Shown here one piece after another: positions 44,302 to 53,594 of a stretch of 64,000 bases of DNA. The notes below the pieces were generated by a model. The model was not told the origin of the DNA and made no database searches. It saw only the letters and a program-made list of their open reading frames with translations. Made by a program: the position numbers and the translations under genes. Source of the DNA: Streptomyces violens (GTDB taxonomy: Bacteria; Actinomycetota; Actinomycetes; Streptomycetales; Streptomycetaceae); the NCBI RefSeq assembly GCF_000717745.1, contig NZ_JOBH01000008.1:265426-329425 (forward strand). Reading direction: 5' to 3'. The first letter of the stretch is position 1. Each line of letters opens with the position of its first letter.

Positions 44302-46551
44302 ATGCTCGACAACGCCACGATGATCACCGCCGGCACCGACCGCGCCGCCGCCGTCGTCCTGCACCGCACCGTCGCCCTCGACGCGCCCCGATCGCAGGTG
44401 ACCGCGGCCCGGCTCCGGGCGACAGCCCACGGCGTCTACGAGGCCCGTATCGACGGGCGCCCGGTCTCCGACTCGGTACTCGATCCGGGCTGGACCTCCT
44501 ACGAGTGGCGGCTGGAGGTCCAGACGTACGACGTGACCCACCTCCTCGGCAACGACAACACATTCGGCATCGAGGTGCTGCTCGGCAACGGCTGGTGGCG
44601 CGGCGACCTCGGCTTCGAGGGCGCGAACGCCAACTACGGCGAGGAGACCGGTTTCATCGGCGAGCTGGAGATCACCTTCGCCGACGGGCACACCCAGTCC
44701 GTACCGACCGACACCACCTGGTCGGCCCGGACCAGCGAGATCCTGGAGAACAGTCTCTACGACGGCGAGCGGATCGACGCCCGGCTGCGCGGCAGCGGTA
44801 CACCGCTGGAGGTCCGCGAGACCGCCGTCGACCGCGCCACCCTCGTTGACCGGGTCGGCCCGCAGGCGACCCGGCAGGAAGTACTGCGTCCGCAGCGCAT
44901 CTGGATCTCGCCGCAGGGACGGACCCTCGTCGACTTCGGGCAGAACCTCGTCGGCCGGCTCCGCCTGCGTGCCACGGGCCCCGCCGGCACGGAGATCGTC
45001 GTCCGGCACGCCGAGGTGCTGGAGGACGACGAGCTCGGCACGCGGCCGCTGCGCGCCGCGAAGGCCACGGACACGTTCGTACTCTCCGGCGGTGACGACG
45101 AGTTCGAGCCGGCGCTCACCTTCCACGGGTTCCGGTACGCCGAGGTCACGGGGTATCCCGGGCGGCTCACGGAGGACGCACTGGAGGCCGTCGTCGTCCA
45201 CTCGGACATGGCGCGCATCGGCACCTTCAGCTGCTCGCACGACCTGGTCAACCGGCTCGTCGAGAACTCGGTCTGGGGCCAGAAGGGCAACTTCCTGCAC
45301 GTCCCGACCGACTGTCCGCAACGGGACGAGCGGCTCGGCTGGACCGGTGACATCGCCGCGTACGCCGCCACGGCGTCCTTCCAGTACGACACCGCGGACT
45401 TCCTCCACCGGTGGCTGCTCGACCTCGCCGAGGAGACCCGGCACGCCGGGCCCGACGGCGTACCGCACGTCGTCCCCGACGTCCTGAAGCACGGGAACTT
45501 CCCCGACCCGGCGATGTTCGAGAAGTGGAGCGGGCCAACCGCCATCTGGGGCGACGCCGCGGTCTGGGTCCCGCAGGCGCTCTGGGAGGCGTACGGCGAC
45601 CGCGAGCGGCTGGCCGCGCACTACCCGGGCATGGTGCTGCACCTCGAGTCCGTACTCCCCCTCCTCTCGGAGAACGGGCTGTGGGACAAGGGATTCCAGT
45701 TCGGCGACTGGCTGGACCCCGACGCCTCGCCGCACGAGCCGTGGGCCGCCAAGGCCGACGCCGGTGTCGTCGCGACCGCGTGCCTCTACCGGTCGGCCTC
45801 CTTCGCGGCCGAGACCGCGCGCATCCTCGGCGAGGAGGCCGACACGGCACGCTGGGAGGAGCTTGCCCAGCGCACGAAGGAGGCGTTCCGGCAGCACTAC
45901 GTCGAGGCGGGCGGCCGGATCCGCTCCGACTGCGCGACCGTCTACGCACTCGCCATCTGCTTCGGTCTACTGGACGACGCGACGCGCGCCGCCGCCGGTC
46001 GCCGCCTCGCCGAGGTCGTCCGCGACCGGGACTACCGCGTCACCACCGGGTTCGCCGGCACACCCTTCGTCACCTGGGCACTGTCCGAGACCGGGCACGT
46101 CGACGACGCGTACCGGCTGCTGCTGGAGACGGAGTGCCCGTCCTGGCTGTACCCCGTGACGATGGGCGCGACGACGATCTGGGAACGCTGGGACTCGATG
46201 CTCCCCGACGGGAAGATCAATCCGGGCGAGATGACGAGCTTCAACCACTACGCGCTGGGCGCCGTCGCCGACTGGCTGTATAAGGTCGTCGCCGGCATCC
46301 GGCCCGCCGCACCGGGCTACGCCCGCGTCCGCATCGCCCCGACCCCCGGCCCCGGCCTCGACTGGGCCTCCGGCACGCTCCAAACGCCCCACGGCCGCGT
46401 CGAGTCCCACTGGCGCCGGGCGGAATCCGACATCGAGGTCCGCGTCGTCATCCCGCCCGGCGTCGAGGCCGACGTACTGCTCCCGGACGGCTCCACGACG
46501 ACGGTCACGGACGGCGAACACCTCTTCCGCTCCCCCGCCGCGACGCACTGA
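44302..46551 (+). CDS. Alpha-L-rhamnosidase (GH78)
   Basis: This 749-residue family 78 glycosidase has no signal peptide, so it acts inside the cell. The N-terminal beta-domain has RLRATAHGVYEARIDGRPV and LDPGWTSYEW. The carbohydrate-binding-like domain has LVDFGQNLVGRLRL. The (alpha/alpha)6 catalytic barrel follows with HVPTDCPQRDERLGWTGDI, which holds the acidic catalytic residues, FQFGDWLDP, GATTIWERWDSMLPDGKI and MTSFNHYALGAVADWLY. A C-terminal beta-domain ends the protein. GAAGGG precedes the ATG. It is coupled with the upstream transporter. Confidence 0.93.
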   Translation: MLDNATMITAGTDRAAAVVLHRTVALDAPRSQVTAARLRATAHGVYEARIDGRPVSDSVLDPGWTSYEWRLEVQTYDVTHLLGNDNTFGIEVLLGNGWWRGDLGFEGANANYGEETGFIGELEITFADGHTQSVPTDTTWSARTSEILENSLYDGERIDARLRGSGTPLEVRETAVDRATLVDRVGPQATRQEVLRPQRIWISPQGRTLVDFGQNLVGRLRLRATGPAGTEIVVRHAEVLEDDELGTRPLRAAKATDTFVLSGGDDEFEPALTFHGFRYAEVTGYPGRLTEDALEAVVVHSDMARIGTFSCSHDLVNRLVENSVWGQKGNFLHVPTDCPQRDERLGWTGDIAAYAATASFQYDTADFLHRWLLDLAEETRHAGPDGVPHVVPDVLKHGNFPDPAMFEKWSGPTAIWGDAAVWVPQALWEAYGDRERLAAHYPGMVLHLESVLPLLSENGLWDKGFQFGDWLDPDASPHEPWAAKADAGVVATACLYRSASFAAETARILGEEADTARWEELAQRTKEAFRQHYVEAGGRIRSDCATVYALAICFGLLDDATRAAAGRRLAEVVRDRDYRVTTGFAGTPFVTWALSETGHVDDAYRLLLETECPSWLYPVTMGATTIWERWDSMLPDGKINPGEMTSFNHYALGAVADWLYKVVAGIRPAAPGYARVRIAPTPGPGLDWASGTLQTPHGRVESHWRRAESDIEVRVVIPPGVEADVLLPDGSTTTVTDGEHLFRSPAATH

Positions 46552-46581
46552 ACTCGCCCCGCTGCCGGCCCGGCCGCGTCC

Positions 46582-47343
46582 TCAGCTCAGCCGAGTCTCG
46601 ACGTACGCCTCGATCGCGGCTCGCTGGTACTCGGCCAGGCCCGGGGCGATGGCCTCGTATGCGGTGCGCCACTGGTCGTTCTCGACGCAGGCGCGGCCGA
46701 TCGCGCGGTACTCCTCGGCGGTGACCGTGCGGGATTCGGACAGTGCGCGGTAGCCGGCGTCGGCCTGGGCCTGGACCGGGGGCGCGTCGGCGGGTGTGCC
46801 GGTGGTCATCCACTCGGCGAGCTGGATCATCTGCGCGGTGCGCGCACGCTGACCGGCCTCGATTTCGACCTGGCTCATCCCGGAGGTGGAGCGCTCGACC
46901 TCCGCGGCCCGCTCGGGGAAGTCGCGCAGGCTCTCCTGGTACTGGTCCGGGCGGATGCCCTCGAACAGGTTCTCCGGGCGATTGATGGCGGTCATGGCAG
47001 TACCGTCCTTCCTGGACTGTTCCAGTTCGGTGATCGTGTGGGAGACGGTGCGGGCCAGGGCGTCCAGCCGGTCGCGCTCGGCGAGCAGCCGGCGGTGATG
47101 TCCGCGCAGTGCCTCCACCTCGTCGACCTGCGCGGCCAGCACCCGGCCGATCTCGGACAGGCCCAGGCCCAGCGCCCGCAGCACGAGGAGCTGCTGCAGC
47201 CGCAGCAGTTGCCGCTCCTCGTAGTAGCGGTGGCCGTTGGAGCCGGTCCGGGCCGGCGGCAGCAGGCCGATCTCGTCGTAGTGCCGCAGCGTCCGGGCCG
47301 TCACGCCCGACATCCGGGCGACCTCAGCGATGGACCAGCCCAT
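46582..47343 (-). CDS. MerR family regulator with TipAS antibiotic-binding domain
   Basis: This 253-residue protein has the TipAL layout and length. A MerR winged HTH (IAEVARMSGVTARTLRHYDEIGLLPPARTGSNGHRYY) is followed by a coiled-coil dimer helix and a C-terminal TipAS globin-like domain from about residue 135 to 250. TipAS domains bind thiopeptides or other amphipathic drugs and activate multidrug genes. One cysteine is present in the domain, in RACVENDQW; covalent thiopeptide capture cannot be judged. The ATG at 47343 has GAGGGAG upstream. The target promoter is not obvious nearby. Confidence 0.88.
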   Translation of the reverse strand: MGWSIAEVARMSGVTARTLRHYDEIGLLPPARTGSNGHRYYEERQLLRLQQLLVLRALGLGLSEIGRVLAAQVDEVEALRGHHRRLLAERDRLDALARTVSHTITELEQSRKDGTAMTAINRPENLFEGIRPDQYQESLRDFPERAAEVERSTSGMSQVEIEAGQRARTAQMIQLAEWMTTGTPADAPPVQAQADAGYRALSESRTVTAEEYRAIGRACVENDQWRTAYEAIAPGLAEYQRAAIEAYVETRLS

Positions 47344-47450
47344 TGCCGTCTCCCTCACGAGTGCTTACCGGGGCCGGTTTCTCCGGCCCTGGTCAGAACG
47401 GTAGAAGCTGCCGCAGCGGCAACTTCAAGCCCTGGCGAGGAGCCAGGTCC

Positions 47451-48725
47451 TCACGCCGTGACCGCCGTGCGGTGGAGGTGTTCCAGGGCGTCGAGGACGA
47501 TCGTGCGGTGGTGCCAGGCGAGCCAGCGGCCGGCCTGGTCGCCGATCCGGTCCAGGGCGCGGGCCTGAGCCGGGCCGAGGAGTTGCTGGGGGCGTTCGTG
47601 GTGGGTGGAGACCATGCCGAGGCAGACGCCGTTCGCGGTGGTCAGCGGCGTGCTGTGGGCGGCGCGGCTGCCGGCTTGGAGAATCTTGTAGCGGGCTTCG
47701 TCCGTGAAGACCGGATCGGTGGCGACGTCGGTCACGGTGACCCGCGTGACGTTGCGCGCGGCCAGCGCGCAGGACGTGCCTTCCTTGCCGACGAGGTCGA
47801 AGTAGTCGACGAACTCCTCGTTCAGGCCGCGGTGTTCCTCGATGCGCAGACCGCCGGCGTGGCGGTCGGCGAGCTGTACGTTGCCCATCGGGGTGTCCGA
47901 CACCGTCAGGGCCTGGTGCAGGACCGCGGAGATCACCGCGCTGCGGTTGGTGGCGTCCCCGTTCACCTGTGGCAGCGCCGGGAGCTTCGGCGGGCGGGTC
48001 CGGGTGCGGTCGGGGAACCAGCGGGCGGTGCCGCTCTTGGGCCGGGGCGCGTTGAGGACCGCGGCGGCCAGGGCCCGGAGCTTGACGTTGTGCTGCTGCG
48101 AGGAGCTGCGCAGCAGGGCGAACGCCGCCTGGCCGTCGCGCAGTCGGTAGCGCTCCTGCAGTACCCCTTGCGCCTGCGCGATCATGGGGTGCGTACGGAC
48201 CTTGCCCTTGAGATCCCGTACCTTGCTGCGCAGGCGCTCGATCTCCTTCTCCAGCTCCTGCTCGGGCTTCTCGTCGGGCGGCGTGGCGAGAGGGACGTCG
48301 GCTGCCCGTCCGGTTTCCGGCAGGTCCGGGACACAGGCGGTGATGAGGTCTTGCGCGGTCGGCAGCACGATGGGGCGGGCGTCCGCCCGCCCATTTGCGG
48401 CGGTCAGGGCCCGAGTCACCTCCTCGGAGGGGGCGGCGAGCAGGAGCCGGATGCCCCGGCGGTCCAGTTCCGCCGCACACGCGGCGAGGCCGCGCGCCGC
48501 GGCGACGGACACCTCCCGTACCACCGAGAGGTCGACCGCGACCGCCTCCGGCTGCCCGGTGGTGTCGCGGATCGCCGCGAAGAGCGGGTGGTCGGCGGAG
48601 TCCAGGGCCCCTTCGACTCCGAGCATCCGCAGCCATCCGGCCGCGGCAGGCAATCGCACCATGTCGGTCCGGATCTCCCGTGCCGCTTCACTGCTCACAT
48701 TGTCTCCGTCTCTGTATGCCGTCAT
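47451..48725 (-). CDS. STAS-ANTAR-GAF multidomain regulator
   Basis: The 424-residue protein joins three signalling domains. The first (residues about 20-115) looks like STAS: VAVDLSVVREVSVAAARGLAA matches the strand-helix, but the DSxG phosphosite is missing. A charged coiled coil (KPEQELEKEIERLRSKVRDL) leads into an ANTAR domain: HPMIAQAQGVLQERYRLRDG, AAFALLRSSSQQHNVKLRAL. The rest (about 255-410) is a GAF sensor with SRAAHSTPLTTANGVCLGMVSTH. Placing GAF after ANTAR is the reverse of the usual order. The RNA target is unknown. Confidence 0.82.
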   Translation of the reverse strand: MTAYRDGDNVSSEAAREIRTDMVRLPAAAGWLRMLGVEGALDSADHPLFAAIRDTTGQPEAVAVDLSVVREVSVAAARGLAACAAELDRRGIRLLLAAPSEEVTRALTAANGRADARPIVLPTAQDLITACVPDLPETGRAADVPLATPPDEKPEQELEKEIERLRSKVRDLKGKVRTHPMIAQAQGVLQERYRLRDGQAAFALLRSSSQQHNVKLRALAAAVLNAPRPKSGTARWFPDRTRTRPPKLPALPQVNGDATNRSAVISAVLHQALTVSDTPMGNVQLADRHAGGLRIEEHRGLNEEFVDYFDLVGKEGTSCALAARNVTRVTVTDVATDPVFTDEARYKILQAGSRAAHSTPLTTANGVCLGMVSTHHERPQQLLGPAQARALDRIGDQAGRWLAWHHRTIVLDALEHLHRTAVTA

Positions 48726-48899
48726 GTCGTCCTGTCGCTATGTCGCCTGCCCTCGTCGGCAGTCGGCAGTCGGCGTGGCCTGAATAGCCGAGGTACCAGG
48801 CGCACTTACGTCACACTACGGCTGTCGCGCAGGAGGTTTGCGCAGTAGACCTGCCAAGACACCGTCGTCGAGCCGGTCCAGCAGAATGAGGAGAACCGC

Positions 48900-49583
48900 G
48901 TGTTCTACCAGGTGCTCAAGTACGTCGTCCTGGGGCCGCTGTTGCGGGCGGTCTTCCGGCCCCGGGTGGAGGGGCTGGAGCACATCCCCGAGGAGGGTGC
49001 GGCGATCATCGCCGGCAATCATCTGTCCTTCGCCGACCACTTCGTCATGCCTGCGATCGTGCCGCGCAGAGTCACCTTTCTGGCCAAGGCCGAGTACTTC
49101 ACGGGGCCCGGCCTCAAGGGCCGGCTGACCGCGGCGTTCTTCCGCGGTGTCGGGCAGATCCCGGTGGACCGGTCCGGCGGGCAGGCGGCGCGGAGCGCGA
49201 TCAGGTCGGGGGTGAACGTGCTCCGCAAGGGCCGGCTCCTGGGTATCTATCCGGAGGGCACCCGCTCGCACGACGGGCGGCTCTACAAGGGCCGTACGGG
49301 CGTCGCCGCGATGGCGCTGGAGGCCGGGGCGCCGGTGATTCCGTGCGCGGTGATCGGCACGTTCGAGGCCCAGCCGGCCGGCCGGCGGCTGCCGCGCGCC
49401 ATACGCGTCACGATCCGCTTCGGGGAGCCGATGGACTTCTCCCGGTACGCGAACATGACGTCCGAGCACGCCGCGCTGCGGGCCGTCACGGACGAGATCA
49501 TGTACGAGATCATGAAGCTGTCGGGGCAGGAGTACGTGGACGTGTACGCGGCCGACGCCAAGGCGGCCACACACCGCACGTAA
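48900..49583 (+). CDS. 1-acyl-sn-glycerol-3-phosphate acyltransferase family protein
   Basis: The 227-residue PlsC-type enzyme acylates lysophosphatidate or a related lipid at the membrane. It has the HxxxxD motif NHLSFAD, the FVMPAIVPRRVTFLAKAEYF helix, the GQIPVDRSGGQAA block and the YPEGTRSHDGRLYKG substrate motif, all intact. A hydrophobic N-terminus (VLKYVVLGPLLRAVF) anchors it. It starts at a GTG with GAGGAG. Streptomycetes carry several paralogues, so the exact lipid is open. Confidence 0.92.
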   Translation: MFYQVLKYVVLGPLLRAVFRPRVEGLEHIPEEGAAIIAGNHLSFADHFVMPAIVPRRVTFLAKAEYFTGPGLKGRLTAAFFRGVGQIPVDRSGGQAARSAIRSGVNVLRKGRLLGIYPEGTRSHDGRLYKGRTGVAAMALEAGAPVIPCAVIGTFEAQPAGRRLPRAIRVTIRFGEPMDFSRYANMTSEHAALRAVTDEIMYEIMKLSGQEYVDVYAADAKAATHRT

Positions 49584-49586
49584 GCG

Positions 49587-49621
49587 AGCGGGGCGCCCGG
49601 GGAAACCCCGGGCGCCCCGCT
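49587..49621. terminator. Strong bidirectional terminator
   Basis: A 16-bp perfect stem starting AGCGGGGCGCCCGGGG with an AAA loop lies between convergent genes. Confidence 0.85.
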
Positions 49622-49640
49622 GTCGTGCCTCGCTACGGCG

Positions 49641-51221
49641 TTACGGCTTAGGCGTGGCGTGCGGCGCGCACGTCACGTCCTTCGCATCGGTCTTGCCGTC
49701 CACGAAGTACGCGTCGACGCGGTCGTTGATGCACGGGTTGACCTGGCCGGTGACGCCGTGCGAGCCGGCGTCCTTCTCGGTGATCAGGCGCGAGCCCGCC
49801 AGCCGGCGGTGCAGCTCGACGGCGCCCTCGTACGGGGTCGCGGCGTCCCGCTCGCTCTGCACGATCAGCACGCTGGGCAGGCCCTTGCCGGTCTTGACGT
49901 CCACCGGGGTCTGCTGCTTCTCCGGCCACGTGGCGCAGGGCAGGTTCATCCAGGCGTTGGACCAGGTCATGAACGGGGCCTGCTCGTGGATGCGGGTGTT
50001 GTCGCGGTTCCAGCGCTGCCAGCTGGTGGGCCACTTGGCGTCGTTGCACTCCACGGCCGTGTAGACCGCGTTGCCGTTCTCCGAGGAGATGTTGCCGGCC
50101 TTGTCGCTCATGTCGGGCGCGGCGTTCTCGATGATCGGCTTCTCGTCACCGGCGACGTACGCGCTCCACGCCTTGGCGACCGGCGCCCACATGGAGTCGT
50201 AGTACGGCGCGTTCTGGAAGAAGCCGGTGAGCTCGGCCGGGCCGACCTGGCCGCCGAGCGGGGCCTTCTTCGCGGCCGCGCGCAGCTTCTCCCACTGCGC
50301 CTGAACCTTCTCGGGGGTGTCGCCGATGTGGTACGTCGCGTCGTTCTTCGCGACCCACTTCTTCCAGTCGCCCCAGCGGGTCTCGAAGGCGATGTCCTGG
50401 TCGAGGTTGGCCTGGTACCAGATCTTCTCGCGCGAGGGGTTCACGACGGAGTCGACGAGCATCCGGCGCACGTGGTCGGGGAAGAGCGTGGCGTAGACGG
50501 CGCCGAGGTAGGTGCCGTAGGAGACGCCGAGGTAGTTGAGCTTCTTGTCGCCCAGCGCCGCGCGGATGACGTCCAGGTCACGGGCGGTGTTGGGCGTCGT
50601 CATGTGCGGGAGCAGGGCGCCGCTGCGCTCCTTGCAGCCGTCCGCGTACTCCTTGGCGAGCTTGCGCTGGGCGAGCTTGTCGGCCTCGTCGTCGGGCACC
50701 GGGTCGGCCTTGGGCGCCTTGACGAACTCCTGCGGGTCCATGCAGGAGATCGCGGCGGAGTGGCCGACGCCCCGCGGGTCGAAGCCCACGAAGTCGTACG
50801 CCTTGGAGGTCTTGGTCCACAGGGGGTTCTTGCTGGTCACCCGGGCGGGGAAGCGGAGGCCCGAGCCGCCGGGGCCGCCGGGGTTGTAGATCAGCGAGCC
50901 CTGGCGCTCGTCCTTGGTGCCGGTGCTCTTGGCCCGGTCCACGGCGATCTTGATCTTCTTGCCGTCCGGCTTGGCGTAGTCGACCGGCACGGTCACGAAC
51001 CCGCACTGGATCGGGGCGTCCAGGCCCCAGTCCTTGGGACAGGTCTGCCAGTCGATGCCGGCCTTCGCGGCGCGCGCGGCGGCGGTCTGTACGCCGCGGT
51101 CCTCCGCGGAGCCGCGCTGGTGGTTCGTGCCCGCGCTGGCGGGCGTGGCGGCGATGGCGCCGGCTATGAGCGCGCCGGCCACCACGGTCCCGGCGGCGCC
51201 GAACGCTGCTGTTCTTCTCAC
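49641..51221 (-). CDS. Secreted S33-family peptidase / tripeptidyl aminopeptidase-like hydrolase
   Basis: This 526-residue exported alpha/beta hydrolase begins with a signal peptide (RRTAAFGAAGTVVAGALIAG, then ATPASAG). Features are QGSLIYNPGGPGGSG (oxyanion side), FDPRGVGHSAAISCMD, the nucleophile elbow YLGVSYGTYLGAVYA, Asp in QSERDAATPYEGA and His in GSHGVTGQVNPC. This is the pattern of Streptomyces tripeptidyl aminopeptidases. The C-terminal TAP-like domain is present. It starts at a GTG with AGGGGGA. It would release small peptides outside the cell. Confidence 0.9.
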   Translation of the reverse strand: MRRTAAFGAAGTVVAGALIAGAIAATPASAGTNHQRGSAEDRGVQTAAARAAKAGIDWQTCPKDWGLDAPIQCGFVTVPVDYAKPDGKKIKIAVDRAKSTGTKDERQGSLIYNPGGPGGSGLRFPARVTSKNPLWTKTSKAYDFVGFDPRGVGHSAAISCMDPQEFVKAPKADPVPDDEADKLAQRKLAKEYADGCKERSGALLPHMTTPNTARDLDVIRAALGDKKLNYLGVSYGTYLGAVYATLFPDHVRRMLVDSVVNPSREKIWYQANLDQDIAFETRWGDWKKWVAKNDATYHIGDTPEKVQAQWEKLRAAAKKAPLGGQVGPAELTGFFQNAPYYDSMWAPVAKAWSAYVAGDEKPIIENAAPDMSDKAGNISSENGNAVYTAVECNDAKWPTSWQRWNRDNTRIHEQAPFMTWSNAWMNLPCATWPEKQQTPVDVKTGKGLPSVLIVQSERDAATPYEGAVELHRRLAGSRLITEKDAGSHGVTGQVNPCINDRVDAYFVDGKTDAKDVTCAPHATPKP

Positions 51222-51331
51222 GTAGGTGTTCCCCCTGCATGGTGTGCCACTTGTGGCGGCGATGATCACAGAGCCGCAGGGGGATCCTGTCTCGTACACC
51301 CGTCCGATGAGAAGACCGGGCGGGCATTTCT

Positions 51332-52147
51332 TTACCAACCCGTAGGAATCGCGGCCGCGTCGAGCAGTCGCCGGACGGCCAGTGCGTCGGGTGCGACGGC
51401 GGTGACGAGTGCCGCGGGCCCGGCGAGCGGCGTGACCACGGCCTGACCGGGGCCGTCGGCCGCCGCCAGGGTCCGTACCGGTACGGGCTGTTCCTCGAAC
51501 GCCGGGTCGACGACGAGGAGTTGGCCGAGGGCGCGGTGTCCGGCGAGCACCGCGGAGGAGTCCCAGCCGGGCACCCCGGGGCCGTACGCCGTCTCCTGGT
51601 CCAGCAGGACCCGGCCCGCGCGCCGGACCGTCAGCCGGGCGGCGAGCCGTCCGGTGGCCTCGCCGGTCCGGCCGAGCACCTGCTCCTCGCGGAGCACCAG
51701 CCGGGCGGTGGGCGCGAGGTCGACGGTGGTGGTCTGGATCAGGTCGCTGCCGGCCGCGGAGATCAGCGGCTCGGGCAGCCAGTCCAGGCGCGCCCCGTCG
51801 GCCACGTCCAGCGCCACGTCGTAGCGGGCGGTACCCGGGTGGTGGCCGGGCAGTGCGAGGGTCGCGGCGGCCGCGGTGATCCGCAGGTCGCTGCCCGCCC
51901 CGGCGCGCGCCTCGATGCGGAGCTGGTCGCCGCCCACCGGGGCGCTCATCGCGCCGACCACGCAGACCCGGGCGGCCGCGTCGTGCGAGCGCAGCCGGCG
52001 CAGCGCGAGCGGCCCGTCGCCGTCCAGTACGGGCAGCCGGGAGACGCCGTACGGGTCGGCGGCCGCGGCGATGCGGGCGGTGGCGCGCAGTTGGCGGGCG
52101 GGCGGCGGCGCGGCAGCCGTCGTCGGTTCGGGCGGCGCGAGCGTCAT
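51332..52147 (-). CDS. ureD: Urease accessory protein UreD
   Basis: This 271-residue UreD/UreH-family protein acts with UreF and UreG to load nickel into apo-urease. It shows the family's beta-helix pattern: [57 protein letters not shown] and [13 protein letters not shown]. Its ATG overlaps the ureG stop by four bases (ATGA), so translation is coupled. It is the last gene of ureABCFGD. As usual for high-GC actinobacteria it is less conserved than the other Ure proteins. Confidence 0.9.
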   Translation of the reverse strand: MTLAPPEPTTAAAPPPARQLRATARIAAAADPYGVSRLPVLDGDGPLALRRLRSHDAAARVCVVGAMSAPVGGDQLRIEARAGAGSDLRITAAAATLALPGHHPGTARYDVALDVADGARLDWLPEPLISAAGSDLIQTTTVDLAPTARLVLREEQVLGRTGEATGRLAARLTVRRAGRVLLDQETAYGPGVPGWDSSAVLAGHRALGQLLVVDPAFEEQPVPVRTLAAADGPGQAVVTPLAGPAALVTAVAPDALAVRRLLDAAAIPTGW

Positions 52148-52845
52148 GCCGCGCCCGCGGTCCACTTGGCGAGGCACTCGTGGACCCAGTCAGCGACCGG
52201 CGCGACACCGTTCTCGCCCTTGATGGAGGTGAAGGCGACGGGCAGGTCGCCGCGCTGTGCCTTGGCGTCGCGGGCCATGGACTCCAGGTCGGAGCCGACG
52301 TACGGGGCGAGGTCGGTCTTGTTGATGACGAGCAGGTCGGCGGTGGTGACGCCGGGGCCGCCCTTGCGCGGGATGTCGTCGCCGCCGGCCACGTCGATCA
52401 CGAAGATCTGGAAGTCGACCAGGCCCTTGGAGAAGGTGGCGGTGAGGTTGTCGCCGCCGGACTCCACGAGTACGAGGTCGAGCGGGCCGATCTCGTCTTC
52501 GAGGTCTTCCACTGCCTCCAGGTTGGCGGAGATGTCGTCGCGGATAGCGGTGTGCGGGCAGGCGCCGGTCTCCACGGCGGTGATCCGCTCCGGGGGCAGT
52601 ACCGCCTCACGCAGCAGGAATTCGGCGTCCTCGCGGGTGTAGATGTCATTCGTCACGACGGCGATGGACAGCTCGTCGCGCAGCCGGCGGCACAGGGCCG
52701 CGACGGTGGCGGTCTTGCCGGAGCCGACCGGGCCGCCGAGGCCGATGCGCAGCGCGCGGCGGGTGCCGTCGGCGCGCTCCGGCTCGGCCGCGCTGTAGGT
52801 GTGGCGGTGCGGGAACTTCTCGTCGAGATCGTGGTCGAGGTGCAT
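52144..52845 (-). CDS. ureG: Urease accessory GTPase UreG
   Basis: The 233-residue SIMIBI GTPase powers nickel insertion into urease. It has the P-loop [14 protein letters not shown], the [11 protein letters not shown] motif (the CPH metal site), [17 protein letters not shown] and the guanine-specificity [10 protein letters not shown]. An N-terminal histidine-containing stretch ([17 protein letters not shown]) may help bind nickel, which is useful because no ureE gene is present. The ATG at 52845 has GGAG five bases upstream. Confidence 0.95.
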   Translation of the reverse strand: MHLDHDLDEKFPHRHTYSAAEPERADGTRRALRIGLGGPVGSGKTATVAALCRRLRDELSIAVVTNDIYTREDAEFLLREAVLPPERITAVETGACPHTAIRDDISANLEAVEDLEDEIGPLDLVLVESGGDNLTATFSKGLVDFQIFVIDVAGGDDIPRKGGPGVTTADLLVINKTDLAPYVGSDLESMARDAKAQRGDLPVAFTSIKGENGVAPVADWVHECLAKWTAGAA

Positions 52846-52879
52846 ACGAACTCCGTGGGGGTGCAAATAAGTGGGTGGG

Positions 52880-53554
52880 TCAGGACGCGAACAGCCGTAC
52901 CGGCCAGGCCGCGTGCTGCTCGGCAGTGATGTCCAGCAGCGGTGCGGAGCGGGCGGGCAGCGCGCCGGTGCCGTCCTGCGGGACGCGCGCCGCGGCCGCG
53001 CCGGCCTCGGCCACGACCGCGTCCAGGTCGGGGGCGAGGCGCGCGAGGACGGCCGTCGCGTCGAAGGGGTCCAGGCTCAGCAGCCGTACGGCGGCGGTGG
53101 CCGGGCCGCTGACGGTCTCGTACGCGACGGCGTACGCGGCGTCCTCCGGGCCCAGGCCCGCCGACCGCGCGGCGAGGCCGAGGACGACGGGCTGGTGGGC
53201 GCCGCGCGGCCGGGCCGCGGCGAGCGCGTCCAGTTCGGGCGAGGGCCAGGTCGCGCGGGCCGCGCGCATCATCTGGCGGCCGAGCTTGCGCGCGGTGGTA
53301 CGCAGAGCCGGTACGGGCGTACGGGCGTCCGCCGCCTCGTCCAGGGCGAGCGGGTCACACCCCGCGGCGGCCGCTGCGGCCAGGCCCGCCGCGACCAGTC
53401 CGGCCGTGTGCAGTCGGCCGCGGCAGAACTCCTCCAGCGAGCCGCCGTCCTGGATGCGGCCGGCGGCGACGGCCGGTTCGGCGCCGCCGGAGTGGGCATG
53501 CCCGCCGGCGGGGAAGCGGCCGTCGGCCAGGACCAGCAACGCGGCGCGGCTCAT
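52880..53554 (-). CDS. ureF: Urease accessory protein UreF
   Basis: This 224-residue all-helical protein bridges UreD and UreG. Family features are [21 protein letters not shown] at the N-terminus, [26 protein letters not shown] and the C-terminal [31 protein letters not shown]. It starts 40 bp after ureC and precedes ureG by 34 bp, all on the minus strand. Confidence 0.92.
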   Translation of the reverse strand: MSRAALLVLADGRFPAGGHAHSGGAEPAVAAGRIQDGGSLEEFCRGRLHTAGLVAAGLAAAAAAGCDPLALDEAADARTPVPALRTTARKLGRQMMRAARATWPSPELDALAAARPRGAHQPVVLGLAARSAGLGPEDAAYAVAYETVSGPATAAVRLLSLDPFDATAVLARLAPDLDAVVAEAGAAAARVPQDGTGALPARSAPLLDITAEQHAAWPVRLFAS

Positions 53555-53594
53555 CGGTCCCCGCCTTTCAGCAGCGGTGCATCGAACATGGCCA

